Positions 24,599 to 33,389 are shown, numbered from the stretch's first letter. The stretch: 64,000 bases of DNA from Microbispora sp. H13382 (GCF_014161445.1 NZ_JABBXA010000002.1:354257-418256); one strand, 5' to 3'. A program made the numbers and translations. The notes: generated from the letters alone by a model not told the origin.

Positions 24599-25846
24599 GT
24601 GGCCGACGAGGACGAGGCGACCCGCGCGTACCGCCGTACGGCCCGGCCTTCGGCGGCACAGCCTCCGGCGGCACAGCCCCGTGCGGAGGCTCCGGCCGCT
24701 CCGGCGGGGTCCGGCAGGGAGGACACGGTCCCCCGCGCCCGCTCCAAGGTGTACGGCAAGCCGCGCTCCGGCGACAGTCCGATCCGCCCGCTCGGCGGGA
24801 GCGGGCACGAGGCCGGGGACCGGGACGGCGCCCCGCACGGTGGCGGCGGCGGGCCGAGGGGCCGCGACGGGGCCGTGCGCGGCGGTGGCCGCGGGCCGCG
24901 GCGGACCGGCAGGACCGTTCTGCGGGTCGTCGTGGTGCTGGTCGTGCTCCTGCTCGTCGCCGCCGTCGCCGGATATTTCTGGATCGGGTCCCGGTTGAAG
25001 CCGGTCGAATCGCTGACCGACTACAGCGGACGGCCCGCCGAGACGCCGGGCGAGGACTGGCTGCTGGTCGGGTCCGACAGCCGGGCGGGGCTGACCGCGG
25101 CGCAGCGCAGGAAGCTCGCGACCGGCAAGGCCGTCGGCAAGCGCACCGACACGATGATGCTGCTGCACATCCCCGAGAGCGGCCGGCCGACCCTGGTCAG
25201 CCTGCCCCGCGACTCGTACGTCCCGATCGAGGGGCACGGCAGCGGCAAGCTGAACGCGGCGTACGCCTTCGGCGGGCCGAAGCTCCTGTCCAAGACGGTC
25301 GAACGGGTGACCGGCATCCGGATCGACCACTACATGGAGATCGGCTTCGGCGGGTTCGTCGGCATCGTGGACGCGGTCGGCGGGGTCAACATCTGCGTTA
25401 AGCAGGACATCAAGGACCCGAAGGCCGGGATCGACCTGAAGAAGGGCTGCCAGGACATGGACGGCGGCACCGCGCTCGGCTATGTCCGGACCCGGGCCAC
25501 CGGCGCCATCCCGGACTTCGAGCGCACCCAGCGGCAGCGTCAGTTCTTCTCGGCCGTCGTGCAGAAGGCCGCGAGCCCGGGCACGCTGATCAACCCGTTC
25601 ACCTCGGTCCCGCTGGCGCTGAACGCGGCCGACTCGGTCGCCGTCGACCCCGGCACCGGCCTGTTCGACCTGCTGTCGGTCGGCCTGGCCATGCGTGAGG
25701 GACCCGTCGCCACCGCCGTGCCGGTCGGCTCGCTGCCGACGATCGGCGGCCAGGCGGTGGTCAAGTGGGACACGCAGAAGGCGCTGCGCCTGTTCGAGGC
25801 GCTCGCCGCCGACAAACAGGTCCCCAAGGACGTGATCACCAAGTAG
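24599..25846 (+). CDS. LytR-CpsA-Psr (LCP) family cell-wall ligase
   Basis: 415 residues. A disordered, charged cytoplasmic N-terminus of about 100 residues (Ala/Pro/Gly/Arg-rich, ending GRGPRRTGR), one membrane helix (about 104-124), then the extracellular LCP domain (about 145-320): DSRAG, KRTDTMMLLHI, LVSLPRDSYV and RTRATGAIPDFERTQRQRQF, which supply the Asp and Arg residues that bind the polyprenyl pyrophosphate. It transfers glycopolymers from lipid carriers to peptidoglycan. Starts with GTG. The long cytoplasmic tail is a plausible phosphorylation target of PknA/PknB, which is inference. Confidence 0.9.
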   Translation: MADEDEATRAYRRTARPSAAQPPAAQPRAEAPAAPAGSGREDTVPRARSKVYGKPRSGDSPIRPLGGSGHEAGDRDGAPHGGGGGPRGRDGAVRGGGRGPRRTGRTVLRVVVVLVVLLLVAAVAGYFWIGSRLKPVESLTDYSGRPAETPGEDWLLVGSDSRAGLTAAQRRKLATGKAVGKRTDTMMLLHIPESGRPTLVSLPRDSYVPIEGHGSGKLNAAYAFGGPKLLSKTVERVTGIRIDHYMEIGFGGFVGIVDAVGGVNICVKQDIKDPKAGIDLKKGCQDMDGGTALGYVRTRATGAIPDFERTQRQRQFFSAVVQKAASPGTLINPFTSVPLALNAADSVAVDPGTGLFDLLSVGLAMREGPVATAVPVGSLPTIGGQAVVKWDTQKALRLFEALAADKQVPKDVITK

Positions 25847-25863
25847 CCGCGGCGGCCGTGCGA

Positions 25864-25889
25864 CGCGCCCGGCCGCTCACCCGGGCGCG
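25864..25889 (+). terminator. Terminator after the LCP gene
   Basis: CGCGCCCGG (25864-25872) and CCGGGCGCG (25881-25889) form a 9-bp stem with an 8-base loop, 17 bases after the stop. Confidence 0.6.
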
Positions 25890-25912
25890 CGGCGTGCGCG
25901 GCACGAGCGGCA

Positions 25913-25978
25913 GGGTCAGCCCCCGGGTCCGCCCCCGGGTCCGCCCGGGTCAGCCCCCGGGTCAGCCCGGGTCAGCCT
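25913..25978. repeat. Short tandem repeat at the GPP34 stop codon
   Basis: Six units of the form GGGTCAGCCCCC, 9-12 bases long with small indels and A/C variants, run head to tail. The final unit supplies the stop codon of the minus-strand GPP34 gene. Confidence 0.75.
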
Positions 25979-26622
25979 CCGGCGGAGGCGGCGACCGCCG
26001 CGGCCGTCGTGGCCGCGACGACGGCGGCGTGCACGGACGCGATCGTCTTGCGGACCGCCTCGCCCGTCCACTGGCCCTGGGCGATCTCCTTGATCCGGTC
26101 CTTCGGCGCCCCGGGGAACGCCTTGCGGTCGAGCTTGGCCGCGTGCATGACCGCGAACAGCACCGCCGTCCGCTCGTCGGGCTCGGCCCCGGTCAGGACG
26201 TTCTGGACGCGTTCCCGCACGCCCTGCTCGTGGCGCGGGTCGAGCTCGGGATAGCGCGTGGTGGGGAAGATCCCCAGGATCTTGCCCTCCTGCTCGCTCA
26301 GCACGCCCCGGGCGGCCAGGCGGGTGAGCAGCCGCTTGCGCAGCCTGCCCATGCGTAGCTTGCCCACCCACCAGCTGGCGTCGCGCCGCCTGGCCTCGCC
26401 GATGATCCGGGACAGCGTCGCGTCCAGTTCCTCGTCACCCAGCGGGGCGCCGTCCTCGACCCGCAGCTTCTTGCCGTCGAAGCCGACACGTCCGCGTATG
26501 GCGAGCTCCGCGAGCAGAGCACCCGCCAAGGCGCAGTCGAGCTCCAACGACCCGATCATCGGCTTGCCGGTGTCCTCCCGGTAGGCCAGCAGCAGCACTT
26601 CCTCGGCGATCGTCAGTGTCAC
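25972..26622 (-). CDS. GOLPH3/VPS74 (GPP34) family protein
   Basis: 216 residues starting at GTG 26620-26622. The N-terminus TLTIAEEVLLLAYREDTGKP, then SLELDCALAGALLAELAIRGRV and the all-helical body are typical of the GPP34 fold. Eukaryotic members bind phosphatidylinositol-4-phosphate and retain Golgi enzymes; the numerous actinobacterial members have no settled role. The C-terminus is a run of Ala/Val ending inside a short DNA tandem repeat, so its last residues may be recently altered. Divergent from the TenA gene with only 43 bases between, so the promoters must be compact. Confidence 0.85.
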   Translation of the reverse strand: MTLTIAEEVLLLAYREDTGKPMIGSLELDCALAGALLAELAIRGRVGFDGKKLRVEDGAPLGDEELDATLSRIIGEARRRDASWWVGKLRMGRLRKRLLTRLAARGVLSEQEGKILGIFPTTRYPELDPRHEQGVRERVQNVLTGAEPDERTAVLFAVMHAAKLDRKAFPGAPKDRIKEIAQGQWTGEAVRKTIASVHAAVVAATTAAAVAASAGG

Positions 26623-26665
26623 GTGATCGAGCGTAACGCGCCGATCCGGGCCAGAATGTGCCTTT

Positions 26666-27271
26666 ATGGGAATATCTGACGAGCTGCACGCCATCGGGCG
26701 GCCGATGCTGGACGCCCAGCTCGCGCACCCGACCGTACGCGGCATCGCGGCGGGCGACCTGCCCGAGCCGGTGTTCCGGTCGTGGCTGGAGCAGGACTAC
26801 CTGTACCTGCTCGACTACGTCCGGGTGTTCAGCCGGCTGGCCTGGCAGGCTCCGGACGCCCACCTCGGCGACCTGGTCGATCTCGCGTACGCCACCTGGC
26901 ACGACGAGCTGGACCTGCACCGGTCGCTGTCGGCCGAGTTCGGTGCCGACCTCGACGGCGCGGTGAAGGGCCCGGCCTGCGCGGCGTACACCTCGTTCCT
27001 GCTGGAGTCGGCCGCCGACTACGCGGAAGGCCTGGCCGCGCTCTACCCCTGCATGTGGGGCTACTCCACACTCGGCCGGATTCTGGCCGCCGACCCGCCC
27101 GCCGAGCCCCGGTACAAGGCGTGGGTGGACACCTACGCCGATCCCGGATTCGCCGCCCTCTCCGCGCGCATCGCCGTCATGATCGACGAGGCGGATCCCG
27201 ACCCGGCACGCGCCCGGGAGCTGTTCGTCCGGGGTATGGAGCACGAGCTCGCGTTCTGGGACGTCCCCTGA
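26666..27271 (+). CDS. tenA: TenA/thiaminase II family protein
   Basis: 201 residues, all-helical. TenA landmarks: FRSWLEQDYLYLLDY near the N-terminus (substrate-binding Asp), the active-site Cys129 in LYPCMWGYSTLG, and a C-terminal Glu in MEHELAFWD. Bacillus TenA hydrolyses aminopyrimidines derived from degraded thiamine to hydroxymethylpyrimidine for salvage. The riboswitch-controlled pyrimidine permease cytX two kilobases downstream on the same strand fits that role. Confidence 0.85.
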   Translation: MGISDELHAIGRPMLDAQLAHPTVRGIAAGDLPEPVFRSWLEQDYLYLLDYVRVFSRLAWQAPDAHLGDLVDLAYATWHDELDLHRSLSAEFGADLDGAVKGPACAAYTSFLLESAADYAEGLAALYPCMWGYSTLGRILAADPPAEPRYKAWVDTYADPGFAALSARIAVMIDEADPDPARARELFVRGMEHELAFWDVP

Positions 27272-27293
27272 CGGAGCGGGTTAGTGTGAGGGC

Positions 27294-28172
27294 ATGCCGG
27301 AGCTGCCCGAGGTCGAGGCGCTCGCCGAGTTCCTCCGCGAGCACGCCGTCGGCCATGCCGTCGTCGGCGTCGACGTGACCGCCTTCCAGGCCCTGAAGAC
27401 CGTCGATCCGCCCGTCACCGCGCTCGCCGGGCTGCTCGTCACCGGTGTGGCGCGGCACGGCAAGTTCCTCGACGTCGACTGCGACGGCCTGCACTTCGTC
27501 ACCCACCTGGCGCGTGGCGGCTGGCTGCGCTGGCGCGACGACCTCACGGGCGCGCGGCCGGTGCGGCCGGGCAAGGGCCCGCTCGCGGTCCGTGTACGGC
27601 TGTCGCCCGGCGAGGACGGCCGCGCTCCCGGCTTCGAGCTCACCGAGGCCGGCACGCAGAAGCGCCTGGCGGTGTACGTGGTGCGCGATCCCGGGGACGT
27701 CCCCGGCGTCGCCGGGCTCGGGCCCGACCCGCTGGCGGAGGACTTCACGCCGGGCGTGCTGAAGACGATCGTGGGCGGCAGCCGGGCGCAGATCAAGGGC
27801 CTGCTGCGGGACCAGAAGGTGATCGCCGGCATCGGCAACGCCTACTCCGACGAGGTGCTGCACGTCGCGAAGATGTCCCCCTTCAAGATCGCCGGAACGC
27901 TGACGGACGGCCAGGTCGCCGACCTGCACGACGCGATCGTGAGCACGCTGCGGGACGCGGTCGGCCGGGCCAGGGGGCTGGCCGCCAAGGACCTCAAGTC
28001 GGAGAAGAAGTCGGGCCTGCGCGTGCACGGCCGTACGGGCGAGGCGTGCGAGGTGTGCGGCGACACGATCAGGGAGGTGTCGTTCGCCGACTCGTCGCTG
28101 CAGTACTGCCCGACCTGCCAGACCGGCGGCAAGCCGCTGGCCGACCGCCGGCTGTCCCGCCTCCTGAAGTAG
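27294..28172 (+). CDS. Fpg/Nei-family DNA glycosylase
   Basis: 292 residues. It begins MPELPEVE: catalytic Pro2 and Glu3 are present. The H2TH region includes IKGLLRDQKVIAGIGNAYSDEVLH, and a C-terminal four-Cys zinc finger (CEVCGDTIREVSF...YCPTCQTGG) is followed by a 14-residue tail. It removes oxidised bases and nicks the strand by beta/delta elimination. It is not a standard MutM: the region after PELPEVE and the longer finger are those of an actinobacterial Fpg/Nei subgroup, so lesion specificity is uncertain. It starts 22 bases after the TenA stop, probably in one operon. Confidence 0.87.
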   Translation: MPELPEVEALAEFLREHAVGHAVVGVDVTAFQALKTVDPPVTALAGLLVTGVARHGKFLDVDCDGLHFVTHLARGGWLRWRDDLTGARPVRPGKGPLAVRVRLSPGEDGRAPGFELTEAGTQKRLAVYVVRDPGDVPGVAGLGPDPLAEDFTPGVLKTIVGGSRAQIKGLLRDQKVIAGIGNAYSDEVLHVAKMSPFKIAGTLTDGQVADLHDAIVSTLRDAVGRARGLAAKDLKSEKKSGLRVHGRTGEACEVCGDTIREVSFADSSLQYCPTCQTGGKPLADRRLSRLLK

Positions 28173-28247
28173 CGTCCAGCGGATCACCGTGGGTCACAGC
28201 TTCCGGCATGGGCCCGGGCATCGGCGGCGTGCGGCCACAATGGGCGC

Positions 28248-28571
28248 ATGACATTGCCGGAAATCACCCCCGACGCCCTGCCCGACGACGCGTACCTGCT
28301 CGACGTCCGTGAGAACGAGGAGTGGGTGGCCGGCCACGCGCCCGGCGCCGTCCACATCCCGCTCGGCGAGCTGCAGGCGCGGGTGGACGAGGTGCCGCAC
28401 GACCGCCCGGTGTACGTGGTCTGCCGCGTCGGCGGACGGTCGGCGCACGCCGCGATGTGGCTCAACCACATCGGCAGGGACGCCGTCAACGTGGACGGCG
28501 GCATGCAGCTGTGGGCCGCCGCCGGGCGCCCGATGGTCAGCGAGGCCGGCGGGACGCCCTACGTCGCATAG
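28248..28571 (+). CDS. Single-domain rhodanese
   Basis: 107 residues: DAYLLDVRENEEWVAGHAPGAVHIPLGEL and the active-site loop VCRVGGRSAHAA with its Cys, then NVDGGMQLW. It transfers sulfane sulfur, forming a Cys persulfide. Its position between TenA and a TPP-riboswitch gene suggests, but does not prove, a link to sulfur supply for thiamine. Confidence 0.88.
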   Translation: MTLPEITPDALPDDAYLLDVRENEEWVAGHAPGAVHIPLGELQARVDEVPHDRPVYVVCRVGGRSAHAAMWLNHIGRDAVNVDGGMQLWAAAGRPMVSEAGGTPYVA

Positions 28572-28615
28572 GAAAACGGTCAAAGAAGTGTCATAATCCC
28601 AAAGACATCATCAAT

Positions 28616-28708
28616 ACCCCGCGGGAGCTCGGGCGTGACCGGGCTGAGAGGGCGGATCGAACGTGCCGCCGACCGCATGAACCTGTCCGGATAATGCCGG
28701 CGTAGGGA
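28616..28708 (+). promoter_or_regulatory. TPP riboswitch (THI element)
   Basis: The conserved core is clear: GGGAGCTCGGG near the 5' end, GGGCTGAGAGGGCG, the pairing CCGACCGCATGAACCTG, TCCGGATAATGCCGG and the closing GCGTAGGGA. The 3' end of the aptamer carries the GGGA that is the ribosome site of cytX, so TPP binding most likely blocks translation, the usual mode in actinobacteria. Confidence 0.95.
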
Positions 28709-28715
28709 GCGTGTG

Positions 28716-30056
28716 ATGACTTCTGCCGTCGTCGACGACGCGCACGCGGAGGTTCCCCTCACCCTGGACGAGGAGGCCCCCAGGACTCTGGGGCTGCTCG
28801 ACCAGGGAGCGTTCTGGGCCAATCTCGGCGTCAGCCTCCTCGGCTTCTCGGGGGCGCTGTTCCTCCTCGACCCCCTGGGCGGCAAGCCGCTGACCTTCAC
28901 CGCGGCGGTGCTCGCCGCCGTCGTCGGCAGCCTGCTGGGCACGGCCATGGTCGGCCTGGCCGCGATCCCCGGCGCGCGTACCGGCCGGCCCGCGATGGTG
29001 CTGCTGCGCGGCCTGTTCGGGGCCCGGCTCTCGTACATCCCGACCGTGCTGAACATCGTGCAGATGCTCGGCTGGGGCGCCTTCGAGCTGTGGGTCATCG
29101 CCAACGGCGCGCAGGCCCTGTTCGGCACGGCGGTGCCGTACGCGGTGTGGGCGGTCGCGGCCGGTGCGCTGACGATCGCGCTGACGATCCGCCCGCTCGG
29201 CGCGCTGCGACTGCTGCGCCGCTACGTCACGGCGGGCGTGGTGGTCGCGATGGTCTGGCTGTCGGTCGCCCTGTTCACCCAGGGGCCGTCCGTGGGGGGC
29301 GGCTCCTGGGACGCCTTCGCCCCCGCCGTCGACTACGTGATCGCGCTGTCGGTGTCGTGGGTGCCGATGGCGGCCGACTACGCCCGGCACTCGCGGTCGA
29401 GCGGCGCGGCGTTCACCGGCGTGGTGGCGGGTTACACGATCGCCCAGGTGGCCTGCCTGGCGCTCGGCATCGCCGCGCTCGCCCTGGTGGGCAACGACCC
29501 GGACAAGGTGTGGGACCCGTTCGTGGCCGCCCCGCTCGGGATCCTGTTCTTCGGCATCCTGGTGCTGCGCGAGGCCGACCAGTCGTTCGCGAACGTCTAC
29601 TCGACGACCGTGTCGATCCAGAACCTCGCGCCGCGCTGGGACCGCCGGGCGATCTCGATCGTGATCGGCGTGCTCACGACCCTGGTCGCGCTGTTCGCCG
29701 ACGTGAACTCCTACGGCGCGTTCCTGACCGTGATCGGGGCGGTCTTCGTGCCGATGTTCGCCGTCCTCGTGGTCGACTACTTCCTGCTCGGCGGGGCCGC
29801 CCGGTGGAACACCGCCGGGGACGCCCCCTCCCGGTGGCTCATGGTCGTGCCGTGGATCCTCGGGTTCGTGGCGTACTGGATCGTCACGTCCACCCCGACG
29901 GTCGGCTGGTGGGACGGGTTCTGGACCGACGTCCGCCTCGCCCTCGGGTTCGTCCACCAGCCCTGGATGAACGCCGCGCTCGCCGCGTTCCTCGTGGCCG
30001 CGGTGGCGACCGTGGCGCTGTCCGTCCCGGCCCGCCGCCTGCGGTCTCGCCGTTGA
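28716..30056 (+). CDS. cytX: Hydroxymethylpyrimidine/cytosine permease CytX
   Basis: 446 residues, about twelve membrane helices, NCS1/cytosine-permease fold (PF02133-like; DQGAFWANLGVSLLGFSGALFLL, SVSWVPMAADYARHSR). The TPP riboswitch immediately upstream identifies it as the thiamine-pyrimidine importer CytX rather than a general nucleobase carrier. Together with TenA it forms a salvage route for the pyrimidine half of thiamine. ATG 28716 preferred; a GTG directly before it is possible. Confidence 0.9.
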   Translation: MTSAVVDDAHAEVPLTLDEEAPRTLGLLDQGAFWANLGVSLLGFSGALFLLDPLGGKPLTFTAAVLAAVVGSLLGTAMVGLAAIPGARTGRPAMVLLRGLFGARLSYIPTVLNIVQMLGWGAFELWVIANGAQALFGTAVPYAVWAVAAGALTIALTIRPLGALRLLRRYVTAGVVVAMVWLSVALFTQGPSVGGGSWDAFAPAVDYVIALSVSWVPMAADYARHSRSSGAAFTGVVAGYTIAQVACLALGIAALALVGNDPDKVWDPFVAAPLGILFFGILVLREADQSFANVYSTTVSIQNLAPRWDRRAISIVIGVLTTLVALFADVNSYGAFLTVIGAVFVPMFAVLVVDYFLLGGAARWNTAGDAPSRWLMVVPWILGFVAYWIVTSTPTVGWWDGFWTDVRLALGFVHQPWMNAALAAFLVAAVATVALSVPARRLRSRR

Positions 30057-30142
30057 GTTCGTCGAGCCTCACCTGCCGATCCGCGGGTTCGGGCCGCGTC
30101 CCCGGCGCCTGCCACAGCGCTCCGGGGGCGTGATCCGGCGGT

Positions 30143-30739
30143 TCAGGACGGGCGGGCAGCCTTGCCCGCGGTGCGCACGAACGGCTCCAGCAGGGCCCGT
30201 GCGGACTCCCAGGCGGTCTCCAGGTCGGTGCCGGACTCGATCAACCGGGACCCGGCGAACACGATGGCGTTGATCATCTCCGCGGTCTCGGGCACCGCGG
30301 CGACGCCGAGGCGGCGCAGCGCCTCCACGAGCGGCTCCAGGAGCTGCTGATGCATGGCCCGGCTCTGCTCCGCGACCGTGTCGCCCGGCGCGACCTCCGC
30401 GAGGACGGTGGCCAGCGCGTGCTCACCCTCGTTGATGAGCTCGAAGTTCGTCAGCACGTAGGCGAGTACGCGGTCGGCGGGGGTCGCGGCGGCGTCCATC
30501 GCCGCGGCGACCCCCGCCGACCAGCGGGGGAAGACGTCCTCCACCAGCGCGTTGAGCAGGTCCTCCGAGGACCGGAAGTACTGGTAGAGACTGGGCCGGG
30601 CCAGCCCGGCGCGCTCCGCGACCCGGGTCAGCGTCGGCGGCCGGCCGGTCTCCGCGAGGATCTCCCTGGCGGCGTCGAGCAGCGCCCGGTGCTGGGCGGC
30701 CCGATGCTCGGCGACGGTAGCCGCCTGGATGCGTGGCAC
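30143..30739 (-). CDS. TetR-family regulator, probable repressor of the ABC operon
   Basis: 198 residues. Helix-turn-helix PTLTRVAERAGLARPSLYQYFRSSEDLLNALVEDV at about 35-68, then a helical ligand domain. Starts with GTG 30737-30739 after GGAGGAG. It is the third gene of permease-ATPase-TetR, 23 bases after the ATPase stop, so it is co-transcribed with the transporter. The operator candidate lies upstream of the permease (32687-32704), which would give autoregulated repression of the whole unit. Confidence 0.85.
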   Translation of the reverse strand: MPRIQAATVAEHRAAQHRALLDAAREILAETGRPPTLTRVAERAGLARPSLYQYFRSSEDLLNALVEDVFPRWSAGVAAAMDAAATPADRVLAYVLTNFELINEGEHALATVLAEVAPGDTVAEQSRAMHQQLLEPLVEALRRLGVAAVPETAEMINAIVFAGSRLIESGTDLETAWESARALLEPFVRTAGKAARPS

Positions 30740-30762
30740 CTGCTCTCCTCCGCCATGGTCGT

Positions 30763-31488
30763 CTACTCCGACAGTCTCCCATCCACCATCGACAGGACGC
30801 GATCGCAGTGACCGAGCACCTCGTGATCGTGGGTGACCATGATCGTCGCGACGCCCGACTCGTGCGTCTCGTGCGCGAGCAGTGTGACGATGTCGTCGCT
30901 GCGGGCGCGGTCGAGCGCGGCGGTCGGCTCGTCCACCAGCAGCACGGCCGGGCGGGTGACGAGTGCCCGGGCGATGCCCACGCGCTGCCGCTCGCCGCCG
31001 GACAACTGGTGCGGGCGGTGCCCGGCGCGGTGCCCCATGCCCACCCGGTCGAGCAGCTCTCGCGGGTCGTGACCGTCACCCGCGCGTCTGCCCGCCACGT
31101 CGAGCGCGAAGCGGAGCTGGTCGAGCGCGGTGAGGGCCGGGATGAGGTTGCCGGACTGGAAGACGAACCCGATCCGGTCGCGGCGGTGGCGCGCCTTCTC
31201 GCGGGCGCTCGCCCGGGAGATGTCGACGCCGTCGAGCAGGACCCGGCCGGTGTCCGGCGTGGTGAGCGCGCCGGCGACGGCGAGCAGGCTCGACTTGCCG
31301 GAGCCGGACGGCCCGACGATGGCGACGAACTCGCCGGACGCGACGTCGAGGTGCACGTCGTCGAGCGCGGTGACCGTGGCGTCGCCGTCGCCGAGGGTCA
31401 GGGTGACGCCCTCCACCAGCAGGCCGCCGCGTTCCCGGGCGCCGGGCCGGAGCGAGTCCGGGCGCGGGGACGTGGAACTGGTGGTCAT
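30763..31488 (-). CDS. ABC transporter ATPase, MacB/LolD-like
   Basis: 241 residues starting at ATG 31488, which overlaps the permease stop (ATGA). Walker A GPSGSGKSS, Q-loop FVFQSGNLIPALTAL, signature LSGGERQRV, Walker B VLLVDEPT, and the switch His in VTHDH. Close in pattern to ATPases that pair with FtsX-type permeases for export or lipoprotein release. It energises the permease encoded upstream. Confidence 0.92.
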   Translation of the reverse strand: MTTSSTSPRPDSLRPGARERGGLLVEGVTLTLGDGDATVTALDDVHLDVASGEFVAIVGPSGSGKSSLLAVAGALTTPDTGRVLLDGVDISRASAREKARHRRDRIGFVFQSGNLIPALTALDQLRFALDVAGRRAGDGHDPRELLDRVGMGHRAGHRPHQLSGGERQRVGIARALVTRPAVLLVDEPTAALDRARSDDIVTLLAHETHESGVATIMVTHDHEVLGHCDRVLSMVDGRLSE

Positions 31489-32627
31489 CTCTGCCCTCCC
31501 AGGGCTGCGAGCGGGTCGACGCGGACGATGCGGCCCACGGCCGCCACGGCACCGGCGAGGCCGAGGCCGACGAGGAGCAGGGCGGCGAGGACGAGCGGGG
31601 CCGCCTCCAGCGCGAACGGCATGGGGGTCGTGGTGAGCAGCGTGCCGCCCCCCACCCCCAGCAGGAAGCCCACGGCGGTGGACACGGTCAGGATGACGGT
31701 CGCCTGGATCATCGTGTCCCGCATGAGGTAGCCGGTCGAGGCGCCCATGGCCCGTATGACGGCGAGCTCGTGCTTGCGCTGGATCGTCCACACGGTGAAG
31801 AACGTCCCGACGACGAGCGCGGAGATGGCGTACAGGAAGACCTGGATCAGCGTGAGCGTGGAGGTCTCGGCGGAGTAGCCGGGGGAGGCGCTGAAGGACT
31901 CCTTGAGCGTCATGCCCGTGGTGCCCGCCGCGGCGTCGCCGCCGGACAGGTCGATCCGGTCTCCGTCCCGGGCGCGCAGGGCGATGGCCGTGGCCTCCTC
32001 GTACGCCCCGTCACGCACCTCGTCCCCCGGCCCGGCGCCCGCGCGCACCTGCTGCCAGGTGCGCAACGGCAGGTACGCGACGTCGACGTGCCCGAAGGTG
32101 CGCTGGTCGCCCGTGGTGCCGACGACCTTGAGCCGGGTGCCCAGGCGGTCGATGACGACGGTGTCGCCGATGCCCACGCCCTCGTCCAGGACGGTCTTGC
32201 TGACCACGATCCCGTCGGGGTCGCCGAGTCCGGCGCCGTCGGAGACGGCGGGGGCGAGGAAGGAGCCGGGGTCGACGCCGAACAGGGCCAGGTCGATCGG
32301 CACCTGGGTGCCGGCGGCGGTCGTGGCCTTGGCGTTGACCAGCATGTTGCCGAACGGCGCGGCATCGCCGACGTCGTCGCGGCCCTTCCACGCCTCGGCC
32401 TGGTTCACGTTGACGGTGCTGCGGGAGAAGGCGGAGTCGGTCTTGGTGCCCTCGGCGAAGGCGAACGCGGTGACGGGCAGCCGCTGGAGCCCGGAGACGC
32501 CGTCGTTGACGAGCCCGGAGGAGAGGCCGGACAGCAGCACGACGAGGATCGCGATGAGGGCGACGACTCCGCCCATCAGGCCGAAGCGTGCGCGGGCGAA
32601 GACCAGCTCGCGCCAGGCCAGGAACAT
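31485..32627 (-). CDS. FtsX/MacB-type ABC transporter permease
   Basis: 380 residues. ATG 32625-32627 with AAGGAG five bases upstream. One N-terminal helix (about 18-38), a large extracellular domain (about 40-250), then three helices of the FtsX domain (about 262-375: FLYAISALVVGTFFTVWTIQRKHELAVIRAMGAS is characteristic). The end PLAALGGQR is conserved in actinobacterial members. The substrate may be a hydrophobic compound or antibiotic, suggested only by the linked TetR gene. Confidence 0.88.
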   Translation of the reverse strand: MFLAWRELVFARARFGLMGGVVALIAILVVLLSGLSSGLVNDGVSGLQRLPVTAFAFAEGTKTDSAFSRSTVNVNQAEAWKGRDDVGDAAPFGNMLVNAKATTAAGTQVPIDLALFGVDPGSFLAPAVSDGAGLGDPDGIVVSKTVLDEGVGIGDTVVIDRLGTRLKVVGTTGDQRTFGHVDVAYLPLRTWQQVRAGAGPGDEVRDGAYEEATAIALRARDGDRIDLSGGDAAAGTTGMTLKESFSASPGYSAETSTLTLIQVFLYAISALVVGTFFTVWTIQRKHELAVIRAMGASTGYLMRDTMIQATVILTVSTAVGFLLGVGGGTLLTTTPMPFALEAAPLVLAALLLVGLGLAGAVAAVGRIVRVDPLAALGGQR

Positions 32628-32686
32628 GGCACTCCTTCGGAGCAGGGATTTCAGGGACGACGAGCGCCCCGATTTGCCGACGCTCC

Positions 32687-32704
32687 GTTGGTAAACATAC
32701 CAAC
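32687..32704. promoter_or_regulatory. Palindromic operator of the ABC/TetR operon
   Basis: GTTGGTAAACATACCAAC: perfect 7-base arms GTTGGTA/TACCAAC with a 4-base centre, 60 bases before the permease start. The sequence of the site also provides a -10-like A/T stretch on the minus strand. It is a good match in size and position for the operator of the TetR protein encoded at the end of the operon. The rest of the 201-base gap up to 32828 holds no gene. Confidence 0.6.
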
Positions 32705-32828
32705 ACTGCGTCGGGAAGAAGCCCGCGCCGTGGTCCGTGGAGCGCTGAGAGGCCGTGGTCCGTGGAGAGTGCCGCGAGGTCTGCCGCTGAGACCTCACGC
32801 CCGCGCGCCCGCCGACGCGCCGGAGTGA

Positions 32829-33389
32829 CTAGAGAGCGCCCTCCAGGCGGAGCAGGTGCTCCTTGGCCGCCTGGCCGCCCGCGTAGCCGCCGAGTGCGCC
32901 GGGGCCCTCCACGGCCCGGTGGCACGGCAGGAGCAGGCAGACCGGGTTGCCGGCGAGGGCGTTGGCCACCGCGCGGGGGGCCTGCGGCCGTCCGATCCGC
33001 TCGGCGATGTCCTTGTAGGTGGTGACGCTGCCGTACGGCACGGCCGGCATGAGCTGGATCACCGTACGGCTGAAGCCGGTGACCAGGCGCAGGTCCACGG
33101 AGAGGGAGAAGGTGCGCAGCCTGGCCGTGAAGTAGGCGTCGAGCTCCCTGCGCAGCGGATCGAGACGGCGCGGGTCGGGCCCGATGAACGAGCCGACGGC
33201 GCGGGAGATCCGGGCGAAGACCTCGTGCTCGCCCTCGTAGGTGCAGGCCAGCACGCCGCGTGCGGTCACCGCGAGGACCAGGCGGCCCACCGGCGCGTCG
33301 GTGGTGCCGAAGGCGACCTCGGGCGGGGTCTCGCCGACGTAGCCCGGCGAGGTCACGCGCAGCAGGGCTTCGAGGTCCTCGGTGGACAT
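32829..33389 (-). CDS. ogt: Methylated-DNA-[protein]-cysteine S-methyltransferase
   Basis: 186 residues. The active-site Cys156 is in LPCHRAV, after the helix-turn-helix region GSVTTYKDIAERIGRPQAPRAVANALAGNPV; the Asn hinge is present. It repairs O6-alkylguanine by irreversible transfer of the alkyl group to Cys. Start at the ATG of MSTEDLEALL, which has a GGGG ribosome site; the open frame upstream is not conserved in composition. Divergent from a sensor kinase gene. Confidence 0.93.
   Translation of the reverse strand: MSTEDLEALLRVTSPGYVGETPPEVAFGTTDAPVGRLVLAVTARGVLACTYEGEHEVFARISRAVGSFIGPDPRRLDPLRRELDAYFTARLRTFSLSVDLRLVTGFSRTVIQLMPAVPYGSVTTYKDIAERIGRPQAPRAVANALAGNPVCLLLPCHRAVEGPGALGGYAGGQAAKEHLLRLEGAL

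Noticed and set aside
26613..26628. TCACGTGA in the GPP34/TenA gap as a second parS site
   Set aside because: Only about 10 of 14 positions match the consensus and the outer bases are wrong.
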